A stretch of 64,000 bases of DNA from Chromatiales bacterium. Lineage in GTDB: Bacteria > Pseudomonadota > Gammaproteobacteria > RBG-16-57-12. Under the pieces are notes generated by a model. The model saw only the letters and a list, made by a program, of their open reading frames with translations, did not search any database and was not told the origin of the DNA. The stretch spans positions 41,401 to 105,400 of the forward strand of contig JALSJH010000009.1 in assembly GCA_026989455.1 (NCBI GenBank). The letters run 5' to 3'. The first letter of the stretch is position 1. Each line of letters starts with the position of its first letter. Positions 48,163-58,429 of this stretch are shown here, piece by piece. A program made the position numbers and the translations under genes.

Positions 48163-49320
48163 ATGTCGGTACGTGTACTGGTAGTTGATGATTCGAGATT
48201 TTTTCGCAAGCGTATCGAAGAGATTCTTAAAGTTGATAGTGGGATAGAGATTGTTGGTTTTGCCGTAAACGGCAAAGAGGCGGTTGAAATGGCCGCCGAA
48301 CTCAAGCCTGATGTGATCACCATGGACGTGGAGATGCCAGTAATGGATGGCATTACGGCGGTGCGAATGATTATGAAACGCAGGCCGGTGCCAATTTTGA
48401 TGTTCTCCTCATTAACAACCGATGGCGCGCAATCGACACTGGATGCACTGGATGCGGGTGCGCTGGACTTTATTCCCAAACGATTTGAAGATATCTCCAG
48501 TAACAGTGATGAGGCGAAGTTATTGCTGCGCCGAAGGGTTAAGGAGATTGCCCGTCGAGGTCGCGCTATCAATATGCGGATTCGACACGGTGCTGTCGTT
48601 GCACGCCCTGCGTCAACTGCAGCGGCCGAATCTCCTAGCTCAATGGTTCCCCGTAACAAGCCTATCCCTCGGGTGCCGATTCGCTCCCATGACTTACCCA
48701 AACAAACGCCCCCCACCGCGACCTTCTCGCGGGCGCATGCCAGCGAGGCGGCAGATATTAAACTATTGGCAATTGGCACTTCAACCGGCGGTCCTGTTGC
48801 TCTGCAAAATGTATTAACGGCGCTACCTGCCAACTTCTCACTACCCATTCTCATGGTTCAGCACATGCCTGGCACCTTTACGCCTGCATTTGCTCAGCGC
48901 CTGAATCAGGTGTGTGCGATTACCGTCAAAGAGGCGCAGGAGGGTGACCTGTTGCAACCGGGCGTGGCTCTGCTTGCGCCGGGTGGTATGCAGATGAGGG
49001 TTGCACGTCGTGGTAGTCAATATATTGTCAAGGTAGAGGATGGCGACCCCCAACTTAATTACAAACCGAGTGTCGATGTCACCTTTGCTTCGATTGCCGC
49101 TAACTTCAGTGGGCGTACGTTGGGGGTCATACTGACGGGTATGGGGGCGGATGGGCGTGAGGGGTGTCGTGCACTTAAACAGAAAAAAGCTGAAATCTGG
49201 GCCCAGGATGAAAAAAGTTCCGTGGTATATGGCATGCCTTTTGCTGTTTTTGAGGCAGGGTTGACCAATAGAGTTCTCCCGCTTACTGAAATAGGCCCGG
49301 CCATATTGCAAGGAGTATAA
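48163..49320 (+). CDS. cheB: Chemotaxis methylesterase/glutamine deamidase CheB
   Basis: N-terminal receiver (VVDDSRFFRKR; Asp in VITMDVEMPVMDG) and C-terminal esterase with catalytic Ser (GTSTGGPVAL), His (VQHMPGTFTPAFAQRL) and Asp (GMGADGREG). 385 aa with a ~60-residue basic/Pro linker. Resets receptor methylation after CheA activation. No cheR in the window. Confidence 0.96.
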   Translation: MSVRVLVVDDSRFFRKRIEEILKVDSGIEIVGFAVNGKEAVEMAAELKPDVITMDVEMPVMDGITAVRMIMKRRPVPILMFSSLTTDGAQSTLDALDAGALDFIPKRFEDISSNSDEAKLLLRRRVKEIARRGRAINMRIRHGAVVARPASTAAAESPSSMVPRNKPIPRVPIRSHDLPKQTPPTATFSRAHASEAADIKLLAIGTSTGGPVALQNVLTALPANFSLPILMVQHMPGTFTPAFAQRLNQVCAITVKEAQEGDLLQPGVALLAPGGMQMRVARRGSQYIVKVEDGDPQLNYKPSVDVTFASIAANFSGRTLGVILTGMGADGREGCRALKQKKAEIWAQDEKSSVVYGMPFAVFEAGLTNRVLPLTEIGPAILQGV

Positions 49321-49322
49321 CA

Positions 49323-50063
49323 GTGGATTATATAGCCCTAGTGGGCTTGGCGCTCGGGCTGCTTGCCGTGCTAGCGGGACAGCTTGTTGAGGGTGGATCA
49401 CTCTTAACGTTGATCAATGGCCCGGCTTTTCTTATTGTCGTCGGTGGCACACTGGGAGCCACCATCCTGCAGTCGCGCTTGCCGGTCTTTAAACAGAGCA
49501 TACGCTCTCTGCCCACGGTATTTACACCACTTGATCTCGATGACAAGCAGATCCTCAGAAAAGTGATGCGCTGGTCAACCGTGGTACGCAAAGAGGGTTT
49601 TCTGGGGCTGGAACCCATCATGAATCGAGAGCAAGATCCTTTTGCTAAAAAAGCGCTCTCCTACCTAGTTGACGGCATTGTTCCGGCTAGTCTGCGTGAT
49701 GCGCTGGAGATGGAAATCTCCCTGAGACAAGAGTCGGAAATTGAATCGGCAAAGGTTTTCCTCGCCATGGGTGGTTATGCGCCTACCATTGGTATTATTG
49801 GTGCGGTAATGGGGTTGATCCATGTGATGCACAACTTGACCGAACCTGAGCTGCTGGGTGCCGGTATTGCCACCGCATTTGTGGCCACAATTTACGGTGT
49901 TGGATTTGCGAACCTGGTTTTTATTCCCATCTACAATAAGCTCCGCAGCCTCACTGCGATCCGATGCCGTTACCGTGAAATGTTGATGGAGGGGGTGGTG
50001 GCCATTGCGGAAGGCGAAAACCCTCGATTTATCGAATCAAAACTAAAAAGCTTTCAAACATAG
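49323..50063 (+). CDS. motC: Flagellar stator subunit MotC (MotA family)
   Basis: Four membrane helices and a cytoplasmic loop of the MotA/PomA family; 246 aa from a GTG at 49323. Signature blocks: GGTLGATILQS, GYAPTIGIIGAVMGLIHVM and GIATAFVATIYGVGFANLVFIPIYNKL. MotC works with MotD as a proton-driven stator. Position after cheB matches Pseudomonas motCD. Confidence 0.94.
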   Translation: MDYIALVGLALGLLAVLAGQLVEGGSLLTLINGPAFLIVVGGTLGATILQSRLPVFKQSIRSLPTVFTPLDLDDKQILRKVMRWSTVVRKEGFLGLEPIMNREQDPFAKKALSYLVDGIVPASLRDALEMEISLRQESEIESAKVFLAMGGYAPTIGIIGAVMGLIHVMHNLTEPELLGAGIATAFVATIYGVGFANLVFIPIYNKLRSLTAIRCRYREMLMEGVVAIAEGENPRFIESKLKSFQT

Positions 50064-50069
50064 ACTGCC

Positions 50070-50927
50070 ATGGCACGTAAATATCGCAAGCGTCACATGG
50101 AGCAAGACCCAGATATACATGAACGCTGGATGGTCTCCTACGCTGATTTCATTACCCTGCTGTTTGCCTTCTTTGTGGTTATGTACGCCATTAGCATCAG
50201 TAAAGAGGGGACACTGAGCGTGGTGAGTGATTCGATTGAGCGGGCATTTACCCCACAAGATAGAAGTAAAGCGACCTCTGAAGCGGATGCTACCTCTTCA
50301 ACAGGTAATGCCCCCAGTCTCATTGACCTGAATGGCGGAGAGGGTGTGCTTGATGGGCATGAATCACCATCGCCTCCGGTACCGGAAATATCTGAATCAA
50401 TGGCAAAGTTACAAGAGCTGGCAACTCAGGGGGTGATGAAGCCGGTTGTTGATGAGGTAGAGAAAGCGCTCGAATCCCTGATTGAAGAGGGGGGGGTCAA
50501 CATTTCCAGTGATGACCTTTGGGTGCAGATCGACATCGAAAGCAACCTGCTCTTTGAGAGTGGTTTAGCTCAGCTCAATAACAACGTCACCTCGACGATG
50601 CGTTCACTTGCGCGGGTGCTCGAGCAATTCCCCCATAATATCCAGGTGGAGGGGTACACCGACAATATCCCGATTCAGAACGAAATTTACCCTTCAAACT
50701 GGGAGCTGTCGGCTGCCCGCTCAGCCAGTGTGGTTCACCTTTTTGCGCAAAATGGAGTGGATCCAAGGCGGATGTCGGCTGTCGGCTTTGGTGAGTTTCG
50801 GCCAGTGGCAGGGAATGATACCCCACAAGGACGCGCTAAAAACCGGCGTGTGGTTATTGTAGTTTTGGCAGATCAACAGGCGGGTCGACTGATTGATCTT
50901 CAGCAGCAATTGCAACTGAATGACTAA
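50070..50927 (+). CDS. motD: Flagellar stator subunit MotD (MotB family)
   Basis: One membrane helix with the proton-channel Asp (WMVSYADFITLLFAFFVVMYAIS), a ~100-residue plug/linker, and a C-terminal OmpA-like peptidoglycan-binding domain (VEGYTDNIPI, NWELSAARSASVVHLF, NRRVVIVV). 285 aa. The longer N-terminal basic segment (MARKYRKRHMEQDPDIHERW) is typical of MotB/MotD. Confidence 0.95.
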   Translation: MARKYRKRHMEQDPDIHERWMVSYADFITLLFAFFVVMYAISISKEGTLSVVSDSIERAFTPQDRSKATSEADATSSTGNAPSLIDLNGGEGVLDGHESPSPPVPEISESMAKLQELATQGVMKPVVDEVEKALESLIEEGGVNISSDDLWVQIDIESNLLFESGLAQLNNNVTSTMRSLARVLEQFPHNIQVEGYTDNIPIQNEIYPSNWELSAARSASVVHLFAQNGVDPRRMSAVGFGEFRPVAGNDTPQGRAKNRRVVIVVLADQQAGRLIDLQQQLQLND

Positions 50928-51201
50928 TAAATTAATCCCTTTGTGATGGCTTTTGCTTCCCATTCTAGATGGATTGAAATCTACACCAATCCTCATATCC
51001 CTATGTTTTTTAAGTATTTATACATTATTTGACCTTCCCACTGTCAGCACGGAAATAGATATCCCCCTGAGCATGGCGACTTCAGTGTATATTTTAGGGT
51101 AAGTGAATCGATTGTTGTGACGATAACAGCGGGTATAACCAAAAAAACTTTTACGCATAGGATAAATATAGCGTGATGAAGCATTGTATGGAGGGAGCTG
51201 G

Positions 51202-52398
51202 GTGAAGGGTCGTGATCGAATATTTTTGGGTGTGGTCTTAACACTTATTGTGGCGGGAGTCATGTCTCAGTTCTCCTCTCCTCTCTATAGCATCCCCCTG
51301 CTTTTTGTGGTCTCAGGATACTGGGTCTATAGCCTCTTGCGGATGAAAAACAGTGCTGAAACGGCGGCCAAAACAGCACTAAATAATGCTCGCCAAGAGA
51401 TAAAACAGAAAATCATCGAAATCAACCAAGAGACGGCTCAATTTGGTGTGGCACAAATCAGTGCGGTTTCTGAAGGGTTGGGAAGTGCTCGCACTATTAT
51501 CTCCAGCGCGGTAGAGGGCTTGTCCATGGGTTTTCAGGGGATGGAGAGTAAATCCCGGCTCCAGCTCGATTTGAGTCTACAGATGATGCAGCGTTTGTCT
51601 CCTGATGATGGTGCCGATGGGAAAAGCTTGGCAGATGAAGTGTCAGATATCATGGGGATGTTTACGGAAAATCTAACCATGATGCGAGATGATAGCTTGG
51701 CCATGGTTACGTCGCTGAACGCGATGAAGGAGTATATTTCCGAGGTTGATCGTCTACTTCATGAGATTGATGGTATTAGTGCACAAACAAACCTGCTGGC
51801 ACTCAATGCGGCCATTGAAGCGGCAAGAGCGGGTGAGCAGGGGCGCGGTTTTGCGGTAGTGGCGGATGAGGTGCGTGCCCTCTCGACACGAAGTCATCTG
51901 TTCAGTGAGCAGGTCAGAGGCAAGTTCACCGTGGTTAAAAGGGAGATGGAGGTGGCCAGTCGTGTGGTGGGTAAGATGGCCTCCCGTGATATGACAATGT
52001 CTCTCAACTCTAAAGACCACCTTAATGACTTGATGCAAGATATTGAGGATATTAATCTCTATGTGGCGCAGAAGCTTAACGAAGTCTCCGGTGTTTCTGA
52101 AGAGCTGGCGGTCGATGTGGGCAATGCGGTGCGCTCACTCCAATTTGAGGATATATCACGACAGCTGTTAGAGCATATGGAGCACCGTGTACAGGGTCTG
52201 AACCAAGTGATTGGCTGTGTGACTCAATTTGAGAGTGACATGGTTGAGATAATGGCCTCTACTGGTGGTCAGCAAGAGGTGCTCTATTTTGAGCGCATTG
52301 AGCAGTTGCAAAACCAGCTCAGTGACATTATGGCCGCTATTCGTGATACCCCTGTCAGTCATGAAAATATGGATGAAGGAGAGGTAGAGTTATTTTAA
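51202..52398 (+). CDS. Receptor-like signalling protein (MCP domain) without ligand domain
   Basis: Two membrane helices separated by only a few residues ([15 protein letters not shown] and [15 protein letters not shown]), so no periplasmic sensor. A cytoplasmic helical domain follows with the MCP hairpin tip [34 protein letters not shown]. Near the C-terminus is [16 protein letters not shown], similar to the CheZ catalytic segment, and the protein ends in an acidic tail (MDEGEVELF). I use the GTG at 51202 (398 aa), which has GGAGGG 6 bp upstream. It occupies the place where the cluster might be expected to carry parA/cheW-type genes. The 274-bp gap before it (50928-51201) is A/T-rich with no firm promoter. 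Confidence 0.82.
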   Translation: MKGRDRIFLGVVLTLIVAGVMSQFSSPLYSIPLLFVVSGYWVYSLLRMKNSAETAAKTALNNARQEIKQKIIEINQETAQFGVAQISAVSEGLGSARTIISSAVEGLSMGFQGMESKSRLQLDLSLQMMQRLSPDDGADGKSLADEVSDIMGMFTENLTMMRDDSLAMVTSLNAMKEYISEVDRLLHEIDGISAQTNLLALNAAIEAARAGEQGRGFAVVADEVRALSTRSHLFSEQVRGKFTVVKREMEVASRVVGKMASRDMTMSLNSKDHLNDLMQDIEDINLYVAQKLNEVSGVSEELAVDVGNAVRSLQFEDISRQLLEHMEHRVQGLNQVIGCVTQFESDMVEIMASTGGQQEVLYFERIEQLQNQLSDIMAAIRDTPVSHENMDEGEVELF

Positions 52399-52481
52399 CA
52401 GTCGCTGGTTTCTATCCGAGGGTTTGGGATATATAATGGTGAGCTTTTATCAAGTCCCCTTACATTAGGTTGGAAACGCCC

Positions 52482-55400
52482 ATGTCAACGCACACCTCCC
52501 GTGCACAGCAACTCAGTGATGCTCTCGAACAACGTATTTTGATTCTCGATGGTGCCATGGGTACGATGATTCAGGGGTATTCCTTGGATGAGCGGGGTTA
52601 TCGTGGGGCGCGTTTTAGCGACTGGCATTGTGATGTAAAAGGCAATAATGACCTGTTAGTGCTCTCTCAGCCTGACATCATTAAGGCAATTCACAGTGAA
52701 TACCTCGAAGCAGGCGCTGATATTCTGGAGACCAATACCTTCGGTGCCACCACCATCGCAATGGCTGATTACGATATGCAGTCACTTGCTTATGAGATGA
52801 ATGTGGCTGGTGCTCGTTTGGCCCGTGAGGCGTGTGATGCGTGTGAAACCCCGGAGCGCCCCCGCTTTGTAGCGGGCGTACTCGGCCCTACCAATCGTAC
52901 CTGCTCTATCTCTCCTGATGTCAATGATCCCGGCGCACGCAATGTCACTTTTGATGAGCTGGTGGAGACATACTGCGCAGCGACCCGAGGCTTAATTGAG
53001 GGTGGCTCCGACATCATTCTGATCGAAACCATCTTTGATACCCTGAATGCCAAAGCGGCTATTTTTGCGGTACAGAGTGTCTATGAAACGTTAGGCGTTG
53101 AGTTGCCGATTATGATCTCTGGCACCATTACCGATGCCTCGGGTCGAACCCTGTCGGGACAGGTGACAGAAGCATTTTATAACTCACTGGCACATGCTAA
53201 ACCGATCTCCATTGGTTTGAACTGTGCACTGGGTGCCGATGAACTGCGTCAATATGTAGAAGAGCTGTCACGGGTGGCAAACTGCTATGTGAGTGCTCAC
53301 CCCAACGCCGGGCTACCCAACCCACTGGCACCTACCGGCTATGATGATACCCCGGAGAATATGGCGGGCTTGATCGGCGAGTGGGCCGAGAGTGGTTTTT
53401 TGAATATTATTGGTGGATGTTGTGGTACATCACCGGCTTTTATCAAAGCCATTGCGGATGCGGTGGCGGGGATTTCGCCCCGCAAAATACCCGATAACCC
53501 TGTCGCCTGCCGTCTGTCAGGCCTTGAGCCACTCAATATTTTTCCAGAATCACTGTTTGTTAACGTCGGTGAGCGCGCCAACGTAACGGGATCGGCGATG
53601 TTCAAGCGGCTGGTGCTGTCGGGTGACTATGATCAAGCGCTGGGTGTTTGCCGTAATCAAGTTGAAAATGGTGCGCAGATTATCGATGTCAATATGGATG
53701 AGGCGATGCTGGATGGTAAACAGGCGATGGTGACCTACTTGAACCTGGTCGCCTCCGAGCCAGACATCTCCAAAGTACCGGTTATGGTTGACTCCTCCAA
53801 GTGGGAGATAATTGAAGAGGGGCTGAAGTGCATTCAAGGGAAAGGGGTGGTCAACTCGATCTCGCTGAAAGAGGGTAAAGCGCAGTTTGTAAAGTATGCG
53901 ACTCTGATTAAGCGCTATGGTGCCGCAACGGTGGTAATGGCATTTGATGAGAAGGGTCAGGCCGATACTTTTGAGCGCAAAACAGAGATTTGTAAGCGCT
54001 GCTACGACATCTTGGTCAATGAAGTGGGCTTCCCGCCGGAAGATATTATTTTTGACCCTAATATTTTTGCCATTGCCACCGGTATTGATGAGCATAATAA
54101 CTATGCGGTGGATTTCATCGAAGCGACCCGTTGGATTAAGCAGAATCTGCCCCACGCCATGGTCAGTGGTGGGGTCTCAAACGTCTCCTTCTCCTTTCGT
54201 GGCAACAACCTGGTACGTGAAGCGATTCACGCAGTATTTCTCTACCACTGTTTTAAAGCCGGTATGGATATGGGCATTGTCAACGCGGGTCAATTGGCAG
54301 TTTATGATGACCTGCCTGACGAGCTGCGAGAGGGGGTGGAAGATGTGGTGCTTAACCGCCGTCCGGATGGTACCGATCGGCTGCTGGCGATTGCTGAAAA
54401 GTACCGTGGTGATGGCATTGAGGCAAAAAAAGAGGACTTGGCGTGGCGAGAGTGGCCCGTGGGCAAACGGCTGGAACACGCGCTGGTGAAGGGCGTTGAT
54501 GCCTATGTCACCGAGGATGCTGAAGAGGCGCGCCTCTCCTTTGAACGACCGATTCATGTGATTGAAGGCCCGCTGATGGATGGTATGAATGTGGTGGGTG
54601 ATCTGTTCGGCGAGGGGAAGATGTTTCTGCCGCAGGTGGTGAAATCTGCCCGGGTGATGAAAAAGGCGGTCGCACATTTGATTCCATTTATTGAGGAGGA
54701 GAAAGCGGAGGGTGCTAACAAGAGTAATGGCAGAATATTGATGGCCACGGTAAAAGGTGATGTACACGATATTGGTAAAAATATCGTCGGCGTGGTGTTG
54801 CAGTGTAATAACTTCGAAGTTGTGGATTTAGGGGTTATGGTCTCTACCGCAACCATTCTGGAGGAGGCGAAAAAGCATCAAGTAGATGTGATCGGCCTCT
54901 CTGGGTTGATAACCCCCTCACTGGAGGAGATGACCCATATTGCCAAAGAGATGCAGCGTCTTGGTATGAGCACGCCGGTGATGATTGGGGGAGCGACAAC
55001 CTCCAAAGCACATACCGCAGTCAAGATAGCCAACAACTGCGACCACCCCATTGTGTGGGTGAAGGATGCTTCCCGCGCCGTGGGTGTGGCCCAAAGCCTG
55101 ATCTCTCCTGAGCTGCGGGGCAAGTTTGTTGATAAACTGCAAGCTGATTATCAGCGAGTGCGAGAAGGATTTGCAGCACGGCAAAAAGAGGCGAGCTCGG
55201 TCTCTTTGAGTGAAGCTCGCGCCAATAAAACATCGATTGACTGGAGTAGCGGCGTTGCTTCGACTCCCAACACGCTTGGGGTGCAGGTTTTTGAGGGTTA
55301 CCCACTAGCAGAAATTGTTGAGTATATCGACTGGACACCCTTTTTCCACGCTTGGGAGTTGAAGGGGCGCTATCCAAATATTCTGGATGATGCCACCAAG

Positions 55401-56171
55401 GGCGAAGAGGCGCGCAAAGTATTTGCTGATGCCCAGGTGATGCTTAAACAGATTATCGAGCAAGCGTGGCTCAAGGCCAACGCGATTGTTGGCCTGTTTC
55501 CCGCCAATGCGGTGGGTGATGATGTTGAAATATATGAAGATGAGTCTCGCCAGAACCGGTTAGAGACCTTCCATTTTTTGCGGGTTCAGAAGCAGCAGCC
55601 AAAAGGTAAGGCAAACCGCTCCTTATCTGATTTTATTGCCCCTAAAGAGAGCGGTCAGCCTGACCATATGGGCTTTTTCGCACTCACCACCGGCTTGGGG
55701 ATTGATAAAAAACTGAGTGAATTTGAAGCGGCTCATGATGACTACAGTGCCATCATGCTGAAGGTGCTGGCCGATCGACTTGCCGAAGCGTTTGCCGAGT
55801 TGATGCACCAAAAGGTGCGCAAACAGCTGTGGGGCTACGGTTCCGCCGAAGCGCTGAGCAATGAGCAGTTAATCATGGAGGATTACCAAGGAATTCGACC
55901 GGCGCCCGGCTATCCAGCCTGCCCAGAACATACTGAAAAAGGGGTCATCTGGAAGCTGCTGAATGTGGCAGATAGCATCGGCCTTGAGCTAACCGAAAGT
56001 TATGCGATGGTACCTACGGCGGCGGTGAGTGGTTTCTATTTCGCTCACCCAGAAGCCCGCTACTTTTCGATCAGCAAGATCTACAAGGATCAGGTTGAGG
56101 ATTATGCGAAACGCAAGGGTATGAGCCTAGCGGTGGCTGAAAAATGGCTGGCTCCCAACCTGGGCTACTGA
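52482..56171 (+). CDS. metH: Cobalamin-dependent methionine synthase MetH
   Basis: Transfers a methyl group from methyltetrahydrofolate to homocysteine. Domains in order: homocysteine-binding (1-~350, zinc Cys in NCALG and GGCCGTS), pterin-binding (~355-620), cobalamin-binding (~650-900, with the cobalt-ligating His762 in [11 protein letters not shown]), and reactivation AdoMet domain (to 1229; [15 protein letters not shown]). I use the ATG at 52482 rather than the TTG at 52470. No cobalamin riboswitch is visible in the short upstream gap. Confidence 0.98.
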   Translation: MSTHTSRAQQLSDALEQRILILDGAMGTMIQGYSLDERGYRGARFSDWHCDVKGNNDLLVLSQPDIIKAIHSEYLEAGADILETNTFGATTIAMADYDMQSLAYEMNVAGARLAREACDACETPERPRFVAGVLGPTNRTCSISPDVNDPGARNVTFDELVETYCAATRGLIEGGSDIILIETIFDTLNAKAAIFAVQSVYETLGVELPIMISGTITDASGRTLSGQVTEAFYNSLAHAKPISIGLNCALGADELRQYVEELSRVANCYVSAHPNAGLPNPLAPTGYDDTPENMAGLIGEWAESGFLNIIGGCCGTSPAFIKAIADAVAGISPRKIPDNPVACRLSGLEPLNIFPESLFVNVGERANVTGSAMFKRLVLSGDYDQALGVCRNQVENGAQIIDVNMDEAMLDGKQAMVTYLNLVASEPDISKVPVMVDSSKWEIIEEGLKCIQGKGVVNSISLKEGKAQFVKYATLIKRYGAATVVMAFDEKGQADTFERKTEICKRCYDILVNEVGFPPEDIIFDPNIFAIATGIDEHNNYAVDFIEATRWIKQNLPHAMVSGGVSNVSFSFRGNNLVREAIHAVFLYHCFKAGMDMGIVNAGQLAVYDDLPDELREGVEDVVLNRRPDGTDRLLAIAEKYRGDGIEAKKEDLAWREWPVGKRLEHALVKGVDAYVTEDAEEARLSFERPIHVIEGPLMDGMNVVGDLFGEGKMFLPQVVKSARVMKKAVAHLIPFIEEEKAEGANKSNGRILMATVKGDVHDIGKNIVGVVLQCNNFEVVDLGVMVSTATILEEAKKHQVDVIGLSGLITPSLEEMTHIAKEMQRLGMSTPVMIGGATTSKAHTAVKIANNCDHPIVWVKDASRAVGVAQSLISPELRGKFVDKLQADYQRVREGFAARQKEASSVSLSEARANKTSIDWSSGVASTPNTLGVQVFEGYPLAEIVEYIDWTPFFHAWELKGRYPNILDDATKGEEARKVFADAQVMLKQIIEQAWLKANAIVGLFPANAVGDDVEIYEDESRQNRLETFHFLRVQKQQPKGKANRSLSDFIAPKESGQPDHMGFFALTTGLGIDKKLSEFEAAHDDYSAIMLKVLADRLAEAFAELMHQKVRKQLWGYGSAEALSNEQLIMEDYQGIRPAPGYPACPEHTEKGVIWKLLNVADSIGLELTESYAMVPTAAVSGFYFAHPEARYFSISKIYKDQVEDYAKRKGMSLAVAEKWLAPNLGY

Positions 56172-56216
56172 CGCTGAGTAGATTACTTAATCTCTACATT
56201 TTATGAGGTAACCAAT

Positions 56217-56777
56217 ATGGCTCACGAGAGTGATACTGATTATGGACCACTGACCGGGTTGATAGGTACTTGGCAGGGTGACAAGGGAATGGATGTGGCA
56301 CCTGAGCCGGATGGGCCAGATAATAACCCCTATTATGAGACCATTACCTTTGAGGCCGCCGGTGATGTGGATAATGCGGGTGAGCAGTTTTTGTCGATTG
56401 TTCACTATAAACAGGTGGTGCAGCGTAAATCCAATGATGAAGTATTCCACCATCAAGTGGGCTACTGGTTGTGGGATGCGAGCAAACAGCTGGTAATGCA
56501 GTCATTTACGATTCCCAGAGGTGTGGCCTTGGTAGCGGGAGGCGCGGTTGTTGCGGATGGTGAAACAGTTGTGATAGAGGTGGCCGCAGGTGGCCGTCAT
56601 GCTGAGTGGCCCATTGCTCAGTCGCCATTTATGCTTGATAAGGCACGTACCTTGGCATTTGACCAGCAGCTAACACGGCAAGGTGACCGCCTTCACTATC
56701 GGGAAACCACGTTGCTGGATATCTACGGCAAACAGTTTGAACATACCGATCAGAATGAGTTACTGCGGGTGCAGTGA
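56217..56777 (+). CDS. Heme-binding beta-barrel (nitrobindin/FABP-like) protein
   Basis: 186 aa with a predicted ten-stranded beta-barrel pattern. The LIGTWQGDKG motif near the N-terminus matches the G-x-W-x-G motif of nitrobindin and DUF1794 proteins, and alternating hydrophobic strands fill the rest. In characterised relatives a His near the C-terminus binds heme that reacts with NO or peroxynitrite; a candidate is the His in FEHTDQNELL. No signal peptide, so cytoplasmic. The function here is inferred from the family only. Confidence 0.6.
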   Translation: MAHESDTDYGPLTGLIGTWQGDKGMDVAPEPDGPDNNPYYETITFEAAGDVDNAGEQFLSIVHYKQVVQRKSNDEVFHHQVGYWLWDASKQLVMQSFTIPRGVALVAGGAVVADGETVVIEVAAGGRHAEWPIAQSPFMLDKARTLAFDQQLTRQGDRLHYRETTLLDIYGKQFEHTDQNELLRVQ

Positions 56778-56799
56778 GTGGTGGGGTGTTGAGCAATGC

Positions 56800-56829
56800 C
56801 CCCTTCACCCATAGAACCGGGTGAAGGGG
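56800..56829. terminator. Strong hairpin between convergent genes
   Basis: A perfect 11-bp stem, CCCCTTCACCC-atagaacc-GGGTGAAGGGG, lies between the nitrobindin-like gene and the ompA-like gene, which converge. It lacks a T-run on both strands, so it may act as a transcription barrier or mRNA-stabilising end rather than a classic intrinsic terminator. Confidence 0.55.
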
Positions 56830-56837
56830 TATTGGTG

Positions 56838-58244
56838 TTAGCGCTTAAGAATGTGCAGCTCTACACGACGGTTTTTCATGCGTCCATCGGCATTGCTGTT
56901 ATCTGCAATTGGGTTGGCTGATCCATACCCTTTAGCTTGTAGGCGCTGTGCAGCAATACCACGATCCGTGAGGAAAGTGACCACCGCTTGGGCGCGTTTG
57001 TGGGAGAGTTGCTGGTTGAAGCTCTCTGGGCCACGGTTATCTGTGTAGCCAGAAACCTTGATCACCAGTGTTGGGTACCGGTTCATGGTATTCACAACTT
57101 GGTTCAGCTCGATGGCTGATGCTGAAGTCAGCTCTGCTGAGGCTGTTTTAAAGGTGACACCTTTTAGTACAATCACCTCAGCAAGTTTGCAGCCACTTGC
57201 GTCAACTTTGGTGCCTACGGCACTATCAAGGCACTGGTCGACATTGTCCAAGACACCATCACCATCCTGATCAGCAATACACCCTTTGGCGTTAACGGCA
57301 ACTCCCATTTCGGTGTTTTGACACTCATCCAATGCATCTACAACACCATCGCTATCACTATCTTTCTCGCAACCATTAAGATCGATAACACGGTTAGGCG
57401 CGGTATCAGGACACTGATCAAGGGCATCTGTTACACCATCACTATCGCCATCTTTTTCACAGCCATACTGATTAACTATGCGTTCAGCGGGAGTGTCAGA
57501 GCAGCGATCTACCGCATCAGCCACACCATCGTTGTCACTGTCTAAAGCACAGCCATTCGCATCAACTGCAACGCTTTGTGCGGTGTTGGGGCAACGGTCA
57601 CGGCTGTCTGCAATGCCATCATTGTCACTATCTGTTGAGGCCACTGGCATCGGCTTAGGTGTGGGCTCTGGCGCGGGCTGGGGTTTGGGTGCTGGCTTGG
57701 CTTTCTCACCAAAGGGGATCATTAGACCAATGTTGAGCAGCGCATCTCCAAGGCGATCTTCACCCGGGACTCGATTCTCTTCGTCGAGTCGGTAGCGCAG
57801 CTCAGCGCGTAGCTGCATAGCATCCCCAATCGGCTTCATCAAGCCAAGGCCGATGTTGGCGCTGGGGTTGGTGTCAGTGTCACTCTGTATAGTGGTGCGC
57901 AGCATACCCACACCCAAAATTCCGTAGGTGGAGAGGTCGCTACCCCGGTTGAAGAAATAGAGACCATCAAGCTGTAATCCGGTCTGTTTATATTTACCAT
58001 TGCCACTCTCGAAATCCAGTCTGTCCAGATTGAGGTTAAGCTCAAGATTCCAGCGCTCGGAAAGTTGTTGTCCCACTGCGATTTGTGCACCAAAGCCGTT
58101 ATCAGAATTACGATCTTTATCCGCCTGAATATAGGTCAGCATCGGCGCGATATATTGCCCCGATGGCTCTGCTACTGCGTTACTTAGCGGCAGTGCCGCC
58201 AGCAATGAAGCGCAGATTAGTAGTGGTGATAACGGTCTTTTCAT
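56838..58244 (-). CDS. OmpA-family outer-membrane protein with thrombospondin type 3 repeats
   Basis: 468 aa. A signal peptide (ending SNAVA) leads to an N-terminal 8-stranded beta-barrel-like domain (~25-185), a Pro/Lys-rich linker (KPAPKPQPAPEPTPKPMP), then five tandem Asp-rich calcium-binding repeats of the form DSDNDGVADAVDRCSDT...NGC (~200-345), and an OmpA C-terminal peptidoglycan-binding domain (VSGYTDNRGPESFNQQLSHKRA, GYGSANPIADNSN, NRRVELHIL). It anchors the outer membrane to peptidoglycan; the repeats suggest a rigid calcium-dependent spacer, as in OprF-like proteins. Confidence 0.92.
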   Translation of the reverse strand: MKRPLSPLLICASLLAALPLSNAVAEPSGQYIAPMLTYIQADKDRNSDNGFGAQIAVGQQLSERWNLELNLNLDRLDFESGNGKYKQTGLQLDGLYFFNRGSDLSTYGILGVGMLRTTIQSDTDTNPSANIGLGLMKPIGDAMQLRAELRYRLDEENRVPGEDRLGDALLNIGLMIPFGEKAKPAPKPQPAPEPTPKPMPVASTDSDNDGIADSRDRCPNTAQSVAVDANGCALDSDNDGVADAVDRCSDTPAERIVNQYGCEKDGDSDGVTDALDQCPDTAPNRVIDLNGCEKDSDSDGVVDALDECQNTEMGVAVNAKGCIADQDGDGVLDNVDQCLDSAVGTKVDASGCKLAEVIVLKGVTFKTASAELTSASAIELNQVVNTMNRYPTLVIKVSGYTDNRGPESFNQQLSHKRAQAVVTFLTDRGIAAQRLQAKGYGSANPIADNSNADGRMKNRRVELHILKR

Positions 58245-58429
58245 TTTCCCATTCCTTTATTTTTTCGAGTGTTTAGCTTAAGGCTTTAGAGGCGACAGTG
58301 TAGAGGATAGCGGTGATAAATAAAATAGACTAGGACTCAGATTGGTTGAGTCTATCATTCGCTTTCTTGATTAGTATCGAGTTTCTATCTTGAGGATTAG
58401 GGCGCCATATGTAGTGTACACTACGCCAC
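58245..58429. promoter_or_regulatory. Divergent region with a 14-bp palindrome
   Basis: The 185-bp gap between the ompA-like gene and a methyltransferase gene contains a perfect palindrome, GTAGTGTACACTAC (58411-58424), that ends 5 bp before the methyltransferase ATG. A second hairpin (GACTCA-gattggt-TGAGTC) lies about 70 bp upstream. The palindrome occupies the position of the ribosome-binding site, and no AGGAG-like site is seen for the methyltransferase. It could be a repressor site or a leader structure. Confidence 0.45.

Noticed and set aside
51120-51175. Sigma-28-like promoter before the receptor-like gene
   Set aside because: A TAGGATAA sequence partly matches a -10 element, but no matching -35 lies at a suitable distance.
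52399-52481. Cobalamin or SAM riboswitch before metH
   Set aside because: The gap is only ~80 bp and lacks a B12 box or SAM-type core.
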